Made by a program: the position numbers and the translations under genes. Source: Lederbergia lenta NBRC 16444 (GTDB taxonomy: Bacteria > Bacillota > Bacilli > Bacillales > Bacillaceae_C). From it: a stretch of 64,000 nucleotides of DNA. Under the pieces are notes generated by a model. It was not told where the DNA came from, did not search any database, and was given only the letters and a program-made list of their open reading frames with translations. Below, one piece after another: positions 1 to 9,860 of this stretch; position 1 is the first letter of the stretch, and every line of letters starts with the position of its first letter. Location of the stretch: assembly GCF_001591545.1 (NCBI RefSeq), contig NZ_BCVC01000006.1:96779-160778 (forward strand). Reading direction: 5' to 3'.

Positions 1-1
1 C

Positions 2-154
2 TGCAGTTTGGTGATACGATGGATCATAAAATGCCCAAATCAAAAAGGGGATTTAGCACACCAAGTACTAGTTCGTGCTAGTTTTAAATGTAAGCGAAAT
101 AAGAAAGACATAAGGCATGAAGAGTATGCAGATATGGTCGTAGTATCCAAATAA
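2..154 (+). CDS. C-terminal fragment of an unidentified protein (cut by window edge)
   Basis: An open frame runs from the first bases of the window to a TAA at 152-154, giving 50 residues that end in EYADMVVVSK. The composition, rich in charged residues with few rare codons, looks like real coding sequence. I do not recognise the family. The start, if any, lies outside the window; TTG and GTG codons at 8-13 could also serve as an internal start. Seen: the open frame. Inferred: that it is translated. Confidence 0.3.
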   Translation, partial: CSLVIRWIIKCPNQKGDLAHQVLVRASFKCKRNKKDIRHEEYADMVVVSK

Positions 155-192
155 TAGCCGAACTAACACAAGTAAAAAGGGATTGATATTTA

Positions 193-408
193 GTGAGAAG
201 AGTATTAGTAAACAAGGTTCGTTGTAAAATCTGCGACGATATAATCGAATCAATACATACCTATGATTTTAAGAAATGTAAACGTGAATCTATATTCATA
301 GATGGCGGGAAGGATTACCAGCGATATGGCTGGGGGATGAGGCAAGAAAAAAATGCAAGACTGGAAGATTTTATTGATTTTAGTTATTCAGTTTATGAAG
401 CGGATTAA
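193..408 (+). CDS. DUF7695-like small protein
   Basis: A 71-residue protein that starts with GTG, with a weak AAAGGG upstream. Its core (KVRCKIC, then DIIES, then DFKKC, then DGGKDYQR) matches the pattern of the short DUF7695 family of Firmicutes. The family usually has two cysteine pairs like a zinc ribbon. Here the first CxxC is present, but the second pair has only one Cys (DFKKCKRE), so metal binding may be lost. The function of the family is unknown. It sits in a decayed stretch, so it may be a relic itself. Family assignment is from memory of the motif and is moderate. Confidence 0.5.
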   Translation: MRRVLVNKVRCKICDDIIESIHTYDFKKCKRESIFIDGGKDYQRYGWGMRQEKNARLEDFIDFSYSVYEAD

Positions 409-422
409 AGATAGATTATTAG

Positions 423-527
423 ATGAAAGTGAACAAGGGATTTGTTTTTTTGAAAACTATGATTACAGTTATAACAGCAGGCTTCTTAATGAAAGCAGGC
501 AATCGATATGTCAGTAAGATTGGGTAG
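423..527 (+). CDS. Possible 34-residue membrane peptide or gene remnant
   Basis: An ATG-started frame with a hydrophobic middle (TMITVITAGFLM) and a basic C-terminus that stops at 525-527. No convincing ribosome binding site lies in front of it. The sequence after the stop looks like further coding sequence in other frames, which suggests decay. I do not recognise it. Base composition matches the surroundings. Confidence 0.2.
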   Translation: MKVNKGFVFLKTMITVITAGFLMKAGNRYVSKIG

Positions 528-668
528 TCAAATAGTGTTACGGAAGCGATTACCGAACCTAGATGAAAATTTAAAAATATTACCGAGAAAATAGGTTTGA
601 TGGAGAATTTTCCTTTGTAGATTCGCATTAAACCAAAGATATTAAAAAAGCTAGACGAAATAAAATTT

Positions 669-905
669 TTGAGGTTAAAAGTTGCAACTAAAAAAATCAA
701 TAAAATTGCAGTCGAATATCAATGGAGCATAGAAGTTTATATTGACGATCTTAAAGCTGACATATACAATGTTAAACAAAAAACTTATTGTATATATGGG
801 AATCTTGGCATAAAAATTTACCGCGACTCTTTAAGCACAACTTCGAAGATAAAAAGCACGATAAATATGACTTCGGCAGATGCAATATCTTTTCGGAAAA
901 ACTAA
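669..905 (+). CDS. Unrecognised 78-residue ORF in the decayed left region
   Basis: An open frame of 78 codons, with residues such as YQWSIEVYIDDLKADIYNV that look protein-like rather than random. There is no clear ribosome binding site, and the N-terminus may lie further upstream in a broken frame. No family is recognised. It stands between the DUF7695-like gene and the AraC relic, so it is most likely another fragment. Confidence that it is expressed is low. Confidence 0.2.
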   Translation: MRLKVATKKINKIAVEYQWSIEVYIDDLKADIYNVKQKTYCIYGNLGIKIYRDSLSTTSKIKSTINMTSADAISFRKN

Positions 906-983
906 ACCATAACGGTAAGTAAAATAATAAAAAAGCGAAAACTAACCTTCAAGGAGCTTCTTCACGAAAGGTGATTAATAAAA

Positions 984-1125
984 GCAAAGTAGTTACTTGA
1001 ACATACAAAAAATATCCGTAACTATGAGTGACAGAAGAAATAGGCTATGATAATATCAGCTATTTTTATCATCTTTGAACAAAAAATATGGTGTAGCACC
1101 AAAAAGATATCGGAAGGAATTATAA
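984..1125 (+). pseudogene. Relic of the C-terminal HTH of an AraC-family regulator
   Basis: Read across frames, the stretch gives the typical end of an AraC regulator. First comes AK-stop-LLEHT. After a frame change comes EEIGYDNISYFYHL, and after a second frame change FEQKYGVAPKRYRKEL with a TAA at 1123-1125. This matches the second helix-turn-helix of AraC proteins (consensus IGYxDxSYFxRxFKKxxGxSPxxYR). At least one in-frame stop and two frameshifts are visible, so it cannot be functional. The rest of the gene is absent upstream. It ends about 40 bp before fbp. Homology is seen in the sequence; the original target is unknown. Confidence 0.75.
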
Positions 1126-1164
1126 AGATAGCATTTATTCGCATTACTTAGGGGGATACACGCT

Positions 1165-3099
1165 TTGGATAAAAAGTACTTAGAATTGCTGGCCGAAAAG
1201 TATGATAGTGAAGACAAAGTGGTTACGGAAATTATTAATTTGGAAGCTATTCTGAATCTACCAAAGGGAACGGAACATTTTGTCAGTGATTTACATGGGG
1301 AATATCAATCTTTTCAACATGTACTAAGAAATGGTTCTGGGAGAGTAAAAGAGAAAATAGAAGAACTTTTTAAGGATGTATTATCTGAGAAAAATGTTAA
1401 TGAATTGACGACATTAGTTTATTATCCTGAGGATAAATTACAGTTAATTAAGAATAATCTTGATAATCAGCGGGATTTAAACAGGTGGTATGCTGAAACC
1501 ATTAATCATATGATTAAGCTTATTTCTTTTGCTTCTTCAAAATATACACGCTCGAAATTACGTAAAGCATTACCTGAACAGTTTGTTTATATTATAGAAG
1601 AGTTATTATACAAAACGGAAGAAGAGTCCCAAAATAAGAAACCTTATTACACTAAAGTTGTTCAGCAAATTATCTCTCTTAATCAGGCTGATAAACTTAT
1701 TATTGGTCTTGCATATTGCACGCAAAGATTGGTTGTTGACCATCTTCATGTAGTGGGGGACATTTATGACCGTGGACCTGAGCCTGATAAAATTATGGAT
1801 ACACTCATTAATTATCATTCTGTTGATATTCAGTGGGGGAATCATGATGTATTATGGCTAGGGGCGTATGCCGGTTCAAAAGTTTGCCTAGCCAATATTA
1901 TCCGAATCTGTGCTAGGTATAATAATTTGGATATTATTGAAGATGTGTATGGAATCAATCTTAGACCACTACTAAATTTAGCTGAGAAATACTATAAGGA
2001 TAATTCAGCTTTTAGACCAAAGAAAACTTCTGGGAATAACCTATCAGAGGAAGAAGAATTACAAATCACAAAAATTCATCAAGCAATTGCCATAATCCAG
2101 TTCAAGCTTGAAAGTCCTATCATTAAGAGACGACCATTTTTTAATATGTCAGGAAGGTTAATGCTTGAGAAAATTGATTATGATAAGAACGAAATAGTGA
2201 TTCATGGAAAGAATTATCTGCTCGAAAACACTTGTTTTGCAACTGTTGACCCAGAAAACCCCAGTCAATTGTTAATCGAGGAACAGCAGGTAATAGATAA
2301 ATTATTATTTTCTGTACAGCATTCGGAAAAATTGGCTAGACATATGAATTTTCTGATGAAGAAAGGCAGCCTATATTTGAAATACAATGAGAACCTATTA
2401 CTGCATGGCTGTATTCCTTTAGATGATAAAGGACATATGGAAAAAATGGTGATTGATAATATAGAGTATGAAGGTCGAGATTTATTGGATGTTTTTGAAC
2501 TTCATTTACGAAACGCTTTTGGACATCCTGAAGAAACCGATGATCTTTCGACAGATATGGTCTGGTATTTATGGACAGGCGAATATTCATCCCTCTTTGG
2601 CAAAAGGGAAATGACAACCTTTGAAAGGTATTTTATTAAAGATAAAGAGGCTCATAAAGAGAATAAGAATCCATATTACTATTTACGGGAAAGGGAAGAA
2701 ATCTGCCGTGACATTTTGACAGAATTTAATCTAAATCCCGACCATGGTCATATCATAAATGGGCATACTCCTGTTAAAGAAATAGAAGGGGAGGACCCAA
2801 TTAAAGCAAATGGAAAAATGATTGTTATTGACGGAGGCTTCTCAAAGGCTTATCAATCAACTACAGGGATTGCGGGGTATACCCTGTTATATAATTCATT
2901 TGGTATGAAATTGGTTGCCCATAAACACTTTAATTCCAAAGAAAATGTCTTGCATAATGGCATGGATGTTTTATCCGTGAAGAGATTAGTGGACAAGGTC
3001 GTAGAAAGAAAAATGGTGCTAGAAACAAACGTTGGGAAGGAATTATTAAAGGAAGTCTCTGCTTTAAAGAGTTTGATGGAGTATCGTTATATGAAGTAA
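1165..3099 (+). CDS. fbp: Fructose-1,6-bisphosphatase, class III
   Basis: A 644-residue cytoplasmic enzyme that hydrolyses fructose-1,6-bisphosphate to fructose-6-phosphate in gluconeogenesis. It belongs to the Firmicute-specific class III, which has a metallophosphoesterase fold. Metal-binding motifs are visible in order: DLHGE at residues 42-46, [22 protein letters not shown], and near the C-terminus INGHTP and [11 protein letters not shown]. The length is close to that of the B. subtilis enzyme (about 670 residues). The start is a TTG at 1165, chosen because GGGGGA lies 8-9 bases upstream and the family begins just there. It has its own terminator and no operon partner. Confidence 0.97.
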   Translation: MDKKYLELLAEKYDSEDKVVTEIINLEAILNLPKGTEHFVSDLHGEYQSFQHVLRNGSGRVKEKIEELFKDVLSEKNVNELTTLVYYPEDKLQLIKNNLDNQRDLNRWYAETINHMIKLISFASSKYTRSKLRKALPEQFVYIIEELLYKTEEESQNKKPYYTKVVQQIISLNQADKLIIGLAYCTQRLVVDHLHVVGDIYDRGPEPDKIMDTLINYHSVDIQWGNHDVLWLGAYAGSKVCLANIIRICARYNNLDIIEDVYGINLRPLLNLAEKYYKDNSAFRPKKTSGNNLSEEEELQITKIHQAIAIIQFKLESPIIKRRPFFNMSGRLMLEKIDYDKNEIVIHGKNYLLENTCFATVDPENPSQLLIEEQQVIDKLLFSVQHSEKLARHMNFLMKKGSLYLKYNENLLLHGCIPLDDKGHMEKMVIDNIEYEGRDLLDVFELHLRNAFGHPEETDDLSTDMVWYLWTGEYSSLFGKREMTTFERYFIKDKEAHKENKNPYYYLREREEICRDILTEFNLNPDHGHIINGHTPVKEIEGEDPIKANGKMIVIDGGFSKAYQSTTGIAGYTLLYNSFGMKLVAHKHFNSKENVLHNGMDVLSVKRLVDKVVERKMVLETNVGKELLKEVSALKSLMEYRYMK

Positions 3100-3148
3100 A
3101 TTTAATTATTTGAACCAAGGGGTTAAAAAGTTGATAGCACATTAATGA

Positions 3149-3194
3149 TAAAAAATGAGAGCTTTGGATTTATAGAAATCTCCTCATTTTTTTG
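3149..3194 (+). terminator. Rho-independent terminator of fbp
   Basis: A stem of AAAAAATGAG with CTCATTTTTT, plus one bulge, followed by T-rich sequence, 50 bases after the fbp stop. Confidence 0.7.
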
Positions 3195-3307
3195 TAATTC
3201 ATCTTTTGCAAATAAGGATAATAATTTAGTTGAATCACGTTATAGATTATTGTATTTTTATTAGTATGATAGATTATGGTGGGCGATTACATTAGATGGT
3301 GTAATAA

Positions 3308-3420
3308 ATGGAAAGATACAGTATTGTTGTTGATATTGGTGCTTCCAGTGGGGACTGATTTTAGGATATGTTGAAAATGGCTTATTAATGTTTACTATGT
3401 TTTCTTGGAACTCACAGTGA
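3308..3420 (+). pseudogene. rhaB: N-terminal relic of rhamnulokinase
   Basis: The ATG at 3308 opens MERYSIVVDIGASSG, the phosphate-1 motif typical of rhamnulokinase (family pattern VAVDIGASSGRL). One base is then missing. In the next frame the text continues LILGYVENGLL, as RhaB proteins do, and stops at 3418-3420 after about 38 codons in total. An intact enzyme has about 470 residues. Only the start of the gene remains, so it is a truncated and frameshifted relic. It suggests that an L-rhamnose operon was once here; the AraC relic left of fbp may have belonged to the same loss. Confidence 0.7.
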
Positions 3421-3537
3421 AAGGGAAAAAAATATGTAAATTAAGTTTCAATGAAGTCGCTGTGTTTTGCCGACATTAGCAAAATAGACCAATCAATTTA
3501 AGCCTTTGTCCCTTATTCTATTAAATTTATATAAAGA

Positions 3538-3575
3538 AAGGGCAGTTACTAAAATAGATGACTGCCTCTTTTTAG
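3538..3575. terminator. Terminator between the rhaB relic and the 3587 gene
   Basis: GGCAGT and ACTGCC form a stem separated by 14 bases and followed by CTCTTTTT on the plus strand. The minus strand has a T-rich tail as well, so it can end transcription of the convergent gene. Confidence 0.55.
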
Positions 3576-3586
3576 AATCGTGCTAT

Positions 3587-4009
3587 TCAAAGGTATGACT
3601 CAATAACTTTCTTGAAATCTTGATTGACAATGGAGTTAAATGCCTTATTAATTAACACTTTGTTTTGATCGTTTAATATAAGTACTGGATAATAATTCAC
3701 GACCGGACTTCTTCTAACTTTTATTTTTTGATATTCGATATGGCTAATCTGCTCTTTTGGAATGGAAAGTTCTTGCCCATTTAAAGTCAAAACAATCTTA
3801 TTTTCATAGATTGAAAATTCTTCACTTCGTTTAAATAGAAGTAGGTATAATCCGATGAGTGTAAACACGCCTCCAATAACCATTAACATCATCTTAGCAT
3901 AGATAAAATTTGCGCCAACAAAGGACAGAATCCCCAAAAGAACAAATACAAAACCATTTTTGTTGTTGTCGGTTTTACCAGCATACAAAAGTTCACCAAA
4001 ATTATTCAA
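3587..4009 (-). CDS. Small membrane protein with a PH-like C-terminal domain
   Basis: A 140-residue protein. Residues 1-16 are cytoplasmic (ELLYAGKTDNNKNG). Two hydrophobic segments at about 19-37 and 41-60 span the membrane, and a beta-rich soluble tail (about 66-140) follows. The tail pattern (EFSIYENKIVL, then ISHIEY, then VLILNDQNK) resembles the bacterial PH-like domains of YcxB-type membrane proteins. Function is unknown. The start is a TTG with AGGGGG 8 bases upstream. It is monocistronic and convergent with the rhaB relic. Domain assignment is inferred from pattern only. Confidence 0.6.
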   Translation of the reverse strand: MNNFGELLYAGKTDNNKNGFVFVLLGILSFVGANFIYAKMMLMVIGGVFTLIGLYLLLFKRSEEFSIYENKIVLTLNGQELSIPKEQISHIEYQKIKVRRSPVVNYYPVLILNDQNKVLINKAFNSIVNQDFKKVIESYL

Positions 4010-4119
4010 ATTTATTCCCCCTAATTATTTACATAGATATAACATTTTAATTCTATCTGGTGAATTATACCAGTACCGATAGTACCATTATCGGTCAAAG
4101 AGACGAAACCAAAGCCCTT

Positions 4120-4155
4120 CCTCCAATGCTTTTATCTGCATCGTGACGTTGGAGG
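4120..4155. repeat. Inverted repeat in the 4010-4594 intergenic region
   Basis: CCTCCAA at 4120-4126 pairs with TTGGAGG at 4149-4155. No T-run follows. It lies in the 585-base gap between the divergent membrane protein gene and the yesM-like gene. Apart from this repeat and a short ORF at 4270, I see nothing in that gap. Confidence 0.35.
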
Positions 4156-4269
4156 GACATTTCGTAGATAGTTTAAGTATGATCTAGAAAGTTCTAAAAG
4201 TAAGACAGTTAGATACTTAGCCTGATAGAGATTATTTGCCTTTGTATGTCGAAAAAGGGAGGATAAACT

Positions 4270-4338
4270 ATGTCTGCTATCTCGAAAGTCCTATTGGAAT
4301 TAACTTTTTTCCTAGAGAATCGACAATATTTGGTGTAA
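4270..4338 (+). CDS. Possible 22-residue peptide with a strong ribosome binding site
   Basis: ATG at 4270 with AAAAAGGGAGG ending 7 bases upstream, the strongest ribosome site in this gap. It encodes 22 residues (starts MSAISKVLLELTFF, ends NRQYLV). It could be the truncated start of a lost gene, or a leader peptide upstream of the sensor kinase. No family is recognised. Confidence 0.3.
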   Translation: MSAISKVLLELTFFLENRQYLV

Positions 4339-4594
4339 ACTAATTTGATATGGAGCCTTCTTTTCCTTTGATATGAGTTAATTTAGAGTATAAGTTAAAA
4401 TGGAAGGATGTAGCTAGGCTTAATAAATTGCCATGAGAAAACGATTTGGGCTCTAGTTTATTTTTCATTCCAAGTCTATAAACATAGCTTTGAAATTGTA
4501 ATCGGTTACGACTCTCTCCTATCAAAGATAATGAGTAAGAGTAATATAGCTTTAATGACTTTTTGGAAAATGACATCAGTGAAGGTGACAATTT

Positions 4595-6361
4595 ATGTTT
4601 CATAACTCATCATTTTGGAATTCACTTATTGTAAAGTTATTTTTAAGTATTTGTTTCATTCTAGTTCCCCTTATCGTAATACTTATCATTAATAGTTTTT
4701 ATTCTGTTGATGTCATAAGGAATCAAGTTGCCCAATCCAATAAAAAAATGTTAAATCTGCATAAGAATGAAATCGAAAAACAATTGAAAAGTATAGGTGA
4801 TTTTGTATATCAACTTTCCAATCAAGCAGATCTTTTATTGCTTCAGGAAAATAAAGATACTGAATACAATGATTATGTAGAAGCAAAGCTTCGACTGTAT
4901 AGATTGATTTCCAATCAGGCGAATTTTTCTCATCCAGTTGATTCTTTGTTTATTCATGCCCCATATTACGATGATATGATTTACACACAAAAATTTGGTA
5001 ATAGCTATACGGAAAGATTAGAGATATCGAATGAAATAAAGCAATTATTAAACAAAGAGAGTGGAAGAATTCCTAACGGAAAATGGAAACTTTGGCAAGG
5101 GAAACATAAAAATTATTTACTTTACATTATTCAAAATGAAGATATTTCTGTTGGAGCATGGATACATGTTGATAAATTAATCACACCTTTCAAGCATATT
5201 AATTATGGTGAGTTAGGGAGAACAATTTTAACTACATCTGATTTTAGCCCAATCAATCATACAAAGTTTCTTCAAACGGAAGGGATCAAATTAGAGGATA
5301 AATTACACCCTTACTTGATTAAAGGAAAAAATGATCGGTTTATTGTGTTGAGTGAGCCATCATCATATGCGGATTTTAATATCGTGGCTTTAATACCTGA
5401 ACAAGTTATTCTTCAAGAATTGCCCTTTATTCAACGTATTTCAATATATATTTCAATTGGATCCATCTTATTGTTAATTTTATTTGTTGTACTGATGAGA
5501 AATATAATTCTTACTCCTGTTTTGCAAATAGTTCGAGCAATGAAAAAGCTGCGTAAAGGTGATTTAAAAGTACGTCTTCCTAAGACAAAAAGTTCAACGG
5601 AATTTGAGATGATGAACGACTCTTTTAATCGTATGATTTCGGATATCCATCATTTGAAAATCGATGGATATGAGCAGAAAATAAACTTACAAAAGTCAGA
5701 ATTAAAACATCTGCAGTTGCAAATTAATCCGCATTTCTTTCTGAATTCTTTAAACATTATATATAATTTAGCGACATTAAAAGATTTTGCTTTAATTCAA
5801 CAGATGTCACAATCGTTATCGAATTATTTCCGTTTTATGTTTAAAAGTAATTCTTATTTCGTAGGATTGGAAGATGAAATGAAACATACATTAAATTATT
5901 TGAAAATACAGGAGTTAAGATTTCCTCATGCGTTTACCTATCATGTGGATATTCACCCTAAGTGGTATAGGGTTAAAGTGCCACCGTTAATCATACAATC
6001 ACTCGTAGAAAATACAATCAAATACGGACTGAACTTAGATGATTCGATAAAAATTATGATTAAAGTTTGGCAAAGAGAACCTGAGGATGATTATATTATT
6101 ATACAAATTTCTGATACTGGCGAAGGTTTTTCAGATGAGGTCTTATCATTACTAAATAAAGACAAGTCCTATATTACAGAAGATGGTGATCGCGTTGGCA
6201 TTTGGAATATACGAAGAAGATTAGAATTACTATATGAAAAAAATAAAGCGAGTATTGATTTTGAAAATCAAATAGGTGCAACAATAACAATCAAATTACC
6301 CTTAAATCCAAGAGATTTAGATAGTGTAAAAAATCATATGAAAAATACGATGCAGGACTAA
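4595..6361 (+). CDS. YesM-type sensor histidine kinase
   Basis: A 588-residue membrane sensor of the YesM/LytS class (HPK7-type). A transmembrane helix at about 13-34 and a second at about 283-305 frame a roughly 250-residue extracellular sensor. HAMP follows at about 305-357 (ILTPVLQIVRAMKKLRKGDL). The His_kinase domain has the phospho-acceptor His380 in QINPHFFLNSLN. The ATPase lobe has the N-box LVENTIKYGL and the G-box DTGEGF. It is expected to phosphorylate the AraC-type regulator encoded next and to control the importer at 8340-11819, as YesMN systems do for neighbouring sugar transporters. The start has GAAGGTGA upstream. The substrate is not evident. Confidence 0.93.
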   Translation: MFHNSSFWNSLIVKLFLSICFILVPLIVILIINSFYSVDVIRNQVAQSNKKMLNLHKNEIEKQLKSIGDFVYQLSNQADLLLLQENKDTEYNDYVEAKLRLYRLISNQANFSHPVDSLFIHAPYYDDMIYTQKFGNSYTERLEISNEIKQLLNKESGRIPNGKWKLWQGKHKNYLLYIIQNEDISVGAWIHVDKLITPFKHINYGELGRTILTTSDFSPINHTKFLQTEGIKLEDKLHPYLIKGKNDRFIVLSEPSSYADFNIVALIPEQVILQELPFIQRISIYISIGSILLLILFVVLMRNIILTPVLQIVRAMKKLRKGDLKVRLPKTKSSTEFEMMNDSFNRMISDIHHLKIDGYEQKINLQKSELKHLQLQINPHFFLNSLNIIYNLATLKDFALIQQMSQSLSNYFRFMFKSNSYFVGLEDEMKHTLNYLKIQELRFPHAFTYHVDIHPKWYRVKVPPLIIQSLVENTIKYGLNLDDSIKIMIKVWQREPEDDYIIIQISDTGEGFSDEVLSLLNKDKSYITEDGDRVGIWNIRRRLELLYEKNKASIDFENQIGATITIKLPLNPRDLDSVKNHMKNTMQD

Positions 6362-6442
6362 TATGCTAGGTCAAAAGCCGAAAAATTATCAACCCTTCAC
6401 ATAGCAAAGTTTAATATACGGAATGGATGGGAGGATAAGCAA

Positions 6443-8053
6443 ATGAAAGACTTTAATGTGCTTATTGTGGATGATGAAATCCATGCTGTAAGAGGAATTG
6501 TGGCAGGGATTGATTGGAAAGGGTTAGGGATTTCTTCTTTATATACTGCCCATAATAAAAAGCAAGCACAGTCTGTGTTTATGAATCATCATATTGATTT
6601 GTTATTAAGTGATATTGATATGCCAAAGGGGTCAGGTATTGAGTTGTTGTCATGGGTCAGGGAGAATTATTCTGAAACTGAAGCCATTTTTATTTCCTGT
6701 CACTCTGATTTTACATTTGCAAAAGAGGCTATAAAATTAAAAACGTTAAATTACTTTTTAAAACCAATTGATTATAATGAATTGGAATTAGAAATAAAGC
6801 AAGCTCTTAATAAAATTCAGTCTAATCGAGATATGAATCAAGTAGAAGAATCATATTTGAATCTCCAAAAAGTACATCGGTCAAATCAGGAAACAACATT
6901 TTGGAAAAACTTAATTGATGGAGTGATCCCTTCATCAAATGAAGATTTGAAAGAATACTTAGGAAGTTATGATATGAGTTTTGATGAGCATGCACTTTTT
7001 TTACCTGTTATGGCGCATATACGCTTTTCGAGTAATGATAAGTACCTAAATAGGGCAAAAGATGAGAAAAATTTTATCCGTTTTATCCGAAGAGAAGTAA
7101 CTAAATGTGAACTAGCTACGACAATAATTAAATTATCACCAAGCCATTTGTTATTTATTATACAAAAGACTAAAATGATGAAAGATGAAGAGCATATGAC
7201 GAGCTTATTTGATCACATCGTCTCACAATCCCAGAAATACCCAAACCATAATGTGTGTTTTTATGTAGGAAGACAGTCTCCTTTATATAAACTTGTTTCG
7301 GTTATTAACGAGTTAAAAGATCTGGATAAAAATAATGTAATCTATAAAAATAAAACAATCAAATTAGATAATTATAATGAGGGGGATTTTATACCTCAGT
7401 TTCCGAAATCCGTATGGATGGAACGAATGAAGACAGGCTCTAAGGAAAAGCTATTAGCTGACATTCATGAGTATATTACATCATGGGAAACTCAAGACCT
7501 AAATGTAACATGGAAATCCTTTCATTTATTTTATCAGGATTTTTTGCAAATCATTTTTTATTTATTACAGAAAAAAGGATTGGAAGCGAATAAAGTTTTC
7601 TCCAATAATTTATTGCTGAATGGACTTGAAAATATAGATAGTGTAGAAGAATTTAAAGAGCATATTCTATTTATATTAAAATTGACAATGGAACAGACTC
7701 ATCCACAACTAGATAATAGTAATTCAGTCATTGACCAAGTAAAGAAATTTATGGAAGAGCATATGAGTAATCATAAATTAACGAGAGATGATATTGCAAA
7801 CTATGTATATTTAAATCCAGATTACTTAACAAGAATTTTTAAAAAGAAAACTGGATTTTCCATCTCAGCGTATTTGCAACAAGTTCGAATGGAAAAGGCT
7901 AAACAACTACTTATCCACACGGAACTTTCAATTAGCACGATATCATTAGAATGTGGTTATACTAATTTCTCTTACTTTTCCACATTATTCAAAAACTCAA
8001 CTAGCCTGAATCCGAAGGAATTTCGAAAAAAATGTACTGGAAGAGTTGTGTAA
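6443..8053 (+). CDS. YesN-type response regulator with AraC DNA-binding domain
   Basis: A 536-residue cytoplasmic regulator. The receiver domain (about 1-125) has the acidic pair VDDE, the phospho-acceptor Asp57 (LLLSDIDMP) and Lys in FLKPID. A long linker follows. The C-terminal AraC-type double helix-turn-helix (about 430-536) ends with the signature ISLECGYTNFSYFSTLFKNSTSLNPKEFRK. It is the partner of the kinase 80 bp upstream and likely activates the SBP/permease operon downstream. The start is supported by GGGAGGA at a good distance. A terminator follows, so the two-component genes and the transporter are separate transcripts. Confidence 0.94.
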   Translation: MKDFNVLIVDDEIHAVRGIVAGIDWKGLGISSLYTAHNKKQAQSVFMNHHIDLLLSDIDMPKGSGIELLSWVRENYSETEAIFISCHSDFTFAKEAIKLKTLNYFLKPIDYNELELEIKQALNKIQSNRDMNQVEESYLNLQKVHRSNQETTFWKNLIDGVIPSSNEDLKEYLGSYDMSFDEHALFLPVMAHIRFSSNDKYLNRAKDEKNFIRFIRREVTKCELATTIIKLSPSHLLFIIQKTKMMKDEEHMTSLFDHIVSQSQKYPNHNVCFYVGRQSPLYKLVSVINELKDLDKNNVIYKNKTIKLDNYNEGDFIPQFPKSVWMERMKTGSKEKLLADIHEYITSWETQDLNVTWKSFHLFYQDFLQIIFYLLQKKGLEANKVFSNNLLLNGLENIDSVEEFKEHILFILKLTMEQTHPQLDNSNSVIDQVKKFMEEHMSNHKLTRDDIANYVYLNPDYLTRIFKKKTGFSISAYLQQVRMEKAKQLLIHTELSISTISLECGYTNFSYFSTLFKNSTSLNPKEFRKKCTGRVV

Positions 8054-8058
8054 TTTAA

Positions 8059-8096
8059 ATTGTGCGTACCAATCTATGTGGGCGCACTTTTTTTTG
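8059..8096 (+). terminator. Terminator after the yesN-like gene
   Basis: GTGCG and CGCAC close a stem over 26 bases, followed by a run of eight T. Confidence 0.85.
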
Positions 8097-8339
8097 TTGT
8101 GCCAGAATATCCCTACTTGTTAGGTGTAAATGCCTACACGATGAAGATGCTAGTATCATTGGTTAGTCTAAGACAAGGGGATCAATGGAGAATCCCTGTT
8201 TATATTTTTCAGTTTTTACGTAATTTAGTCAAAAGTCTGAAAAACGAAAGAAGATTGTCGGATTATGAAAAGTGTATTGTTAGAAAATTTGTTATTGTTG
8301 AACGAAAGATAATAACATCGAAGCTAGGAGGAATATTAA

Positions 8340-9830
8340 ATGGCTAAACATAAGTTAGTGAAAGTATTATTTGCGGCTTTTATTATGTCAATAATGGTTA
8401 TGTCGGGATGTGGGACAAAAAAGGAGTCTGAGACTTCGGGATCAAAAGAAAATGGTGAAAAACCATATGAAATAACAATGGCCTATATAGCATCTTCGAA
8501 TATAGAAGATGTGGAGAATGTTCAAGAAGAAATTAATAAAATTACGAGAGAAAAAATTAATGCAAATGTTACGTTATTACCTATCAGTGGAGGTGCATGG
8601 ACGCAACAAACAAACCTCATGCTCACAGGTACAGAAAAGCTTGATCTAATTGTTTCATCATCATTTTATAATTACGGTAGTCAAGCGGTAAAGGGACAGC
8701 TACTTCCATTAGATGAATTGCTTGAATCACATGGGAAGGGAATATTAAAAGAGATGCCTGAACATATGATTAATGCAACAAAAATCGATGGAAAGATTTA
8801 TGGAGTACCAAGTGTAAGAGACTGGGCCTCAGATCACGGATTTATTATGAGAAAGGATTTAGTGGATAAATATAATATCGATCTTTCTAAAGTGAAAACA
8901 ATCGAAGATATGGGGGAAATCTTTAAGATTATAAAAGATAATGAACCAGGCGTAGATCCGATTGTAAATACGGGTGATTTACTATCAACTGTAGAAACAT
9001 ATATTTATCCACATTTTGACCGATTGGGCGATAATATTGGTGTACTAGAAATGAAAGAGGATAACTGGAAAGTTGAAAATTTATATGAACACCCAATTTA
9101 CAAAGATGCTGTCAATTTAGCAAGAGAGTGGTATAAAGCTGACTATATTATAAAAGATGCTGCTACCTCTGACGAAGTTGGCTATAATATCGTGAAATCC
9201 GGTAAAGGATTTGGTTATTTTACAAATATGAAGCCTGGATTGGAAACTCAAGAGACAATTCGTTCTGGACGTGAAATGGTTGCTGTAAGGGTTACGGCAC
9301 CTTATCAATTCACTACTTCAGCTACAAGCTTTATGATGTCTTTAGCAAAAAATAGTGAAAATCCCGAAAAAGCAATGGATTTCATGAATCTTTTATACAC
9401 TGATGCAGATATTATGAATTTATTGACATTAGGTATTGAAGATAAACATTATGAGCTAAATGAGGAAGAATTTGCTGTACAACTGGAAGAAGGAAGTAAG
9501 TACGTATTTAATCAATGGTTAATTGGAAACAACTTTCTTACTCATATTTGGGAAGGAAATGACAAAGAGTACTGGGAAGAATTATCAGTATTTAATGAAA
9601 GTGCGGAAATTTCCCCAGCATTTGGATTTAGCTTTAATGCAACACCAGTAAAAACGGAGATAGCAGCAACGGCTAATGTTTTAGAACAATACCGTAAAGG
9701 ATTGGAAACAGGAACATTAGATCCAGAAAAGGCCTTGCCAGAATTTAATAAAAAATTAAAAGCTGCTGGTTCAGACAAGATTCTAGAAGAGAAGCAAAAA
9801 CAACTTGATGAATGGAGAAAGAACCAGTAA
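8340..9830 (+). CDS. Extracellular sugar-binding lipoprotein of an LplA-type ABC importer
   Basis: A 496-residue solute-binding protein of family 1. It has an N-terminal lipoprotein signal with the lipobox VMSGC (lipidated Cys24), so it is anchored to the outside of the membrane. The body is a large mature domain typical of LplA/YtcQ proteins, and the C-terminal third looks like DUF3502 (AFGFSFNATPVKTEIA). It delivers an oligosaccharide or modified sugar to the two permeases that follow. AGGAGG precedes the ATG. The 240-base gap before it (8097-8339) should hold the promoter. A hairpin separates it from the permease genes. The ligand cannot be deduced from the sequence. Confidence 0.93.
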   Translation: MAKHKLVKVLFAAFIMSIMVMSGCGTKKESETSGSKENGEKPYEITMAYIASSNIEDVENVQEEINKITREKINANVTLLPISGGAWTQQTNLMLTGTEKLDLIVSSSFYNYGSQAVKGQLLPLDELLESHGKGILKEMPEHMINATKIDGKIYGVPSVRDWASDHGFIMRKDLVDKYNIDLSKVKTIEDMGEIFKIIKDNEPGVDPIVNTGDLLSTVETYIYPHFDRLGDNIGVLEMKEDNWKVENLYEHPIYKDAVNLAREWYKADYIIKDAATSDEVGYNIVKSGKGFGYFTNMKPGLETQETIRSGREMVAVRVTAPYQFTTSATSFMMSLAKNSENPEKAMDFMNLLYTDADIMNLLTLGIEDKHYELNEEEFAVQLEEGSKYVFNQWLIGNNFLTHIWEGNDKEYWEELSVFNESAEISPAFGFSFNATPVKTEIAATANVLEQYRKGLETGTLDPEKALPEFNKKLKAAGSDKILEEKQKQLDEWRKNQ

Positions 9831-9860
9831 CCAAATAATAAAGTTATAGATTAACCAAAA

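Noticed and set aside
8230..8250. cre site before the LplA-type gene (CTGAAAAACGAAAG)
   Set aside because: One base too long between TG and CG; does not fit the cre consensus.
8060..8347. 95-codon ORF between the yesN-like and SBP genes
   Set aside because: It begins inside a terminator, has no ribosome site and no protein-like pattern; the region more likely holds the SBP promoter.
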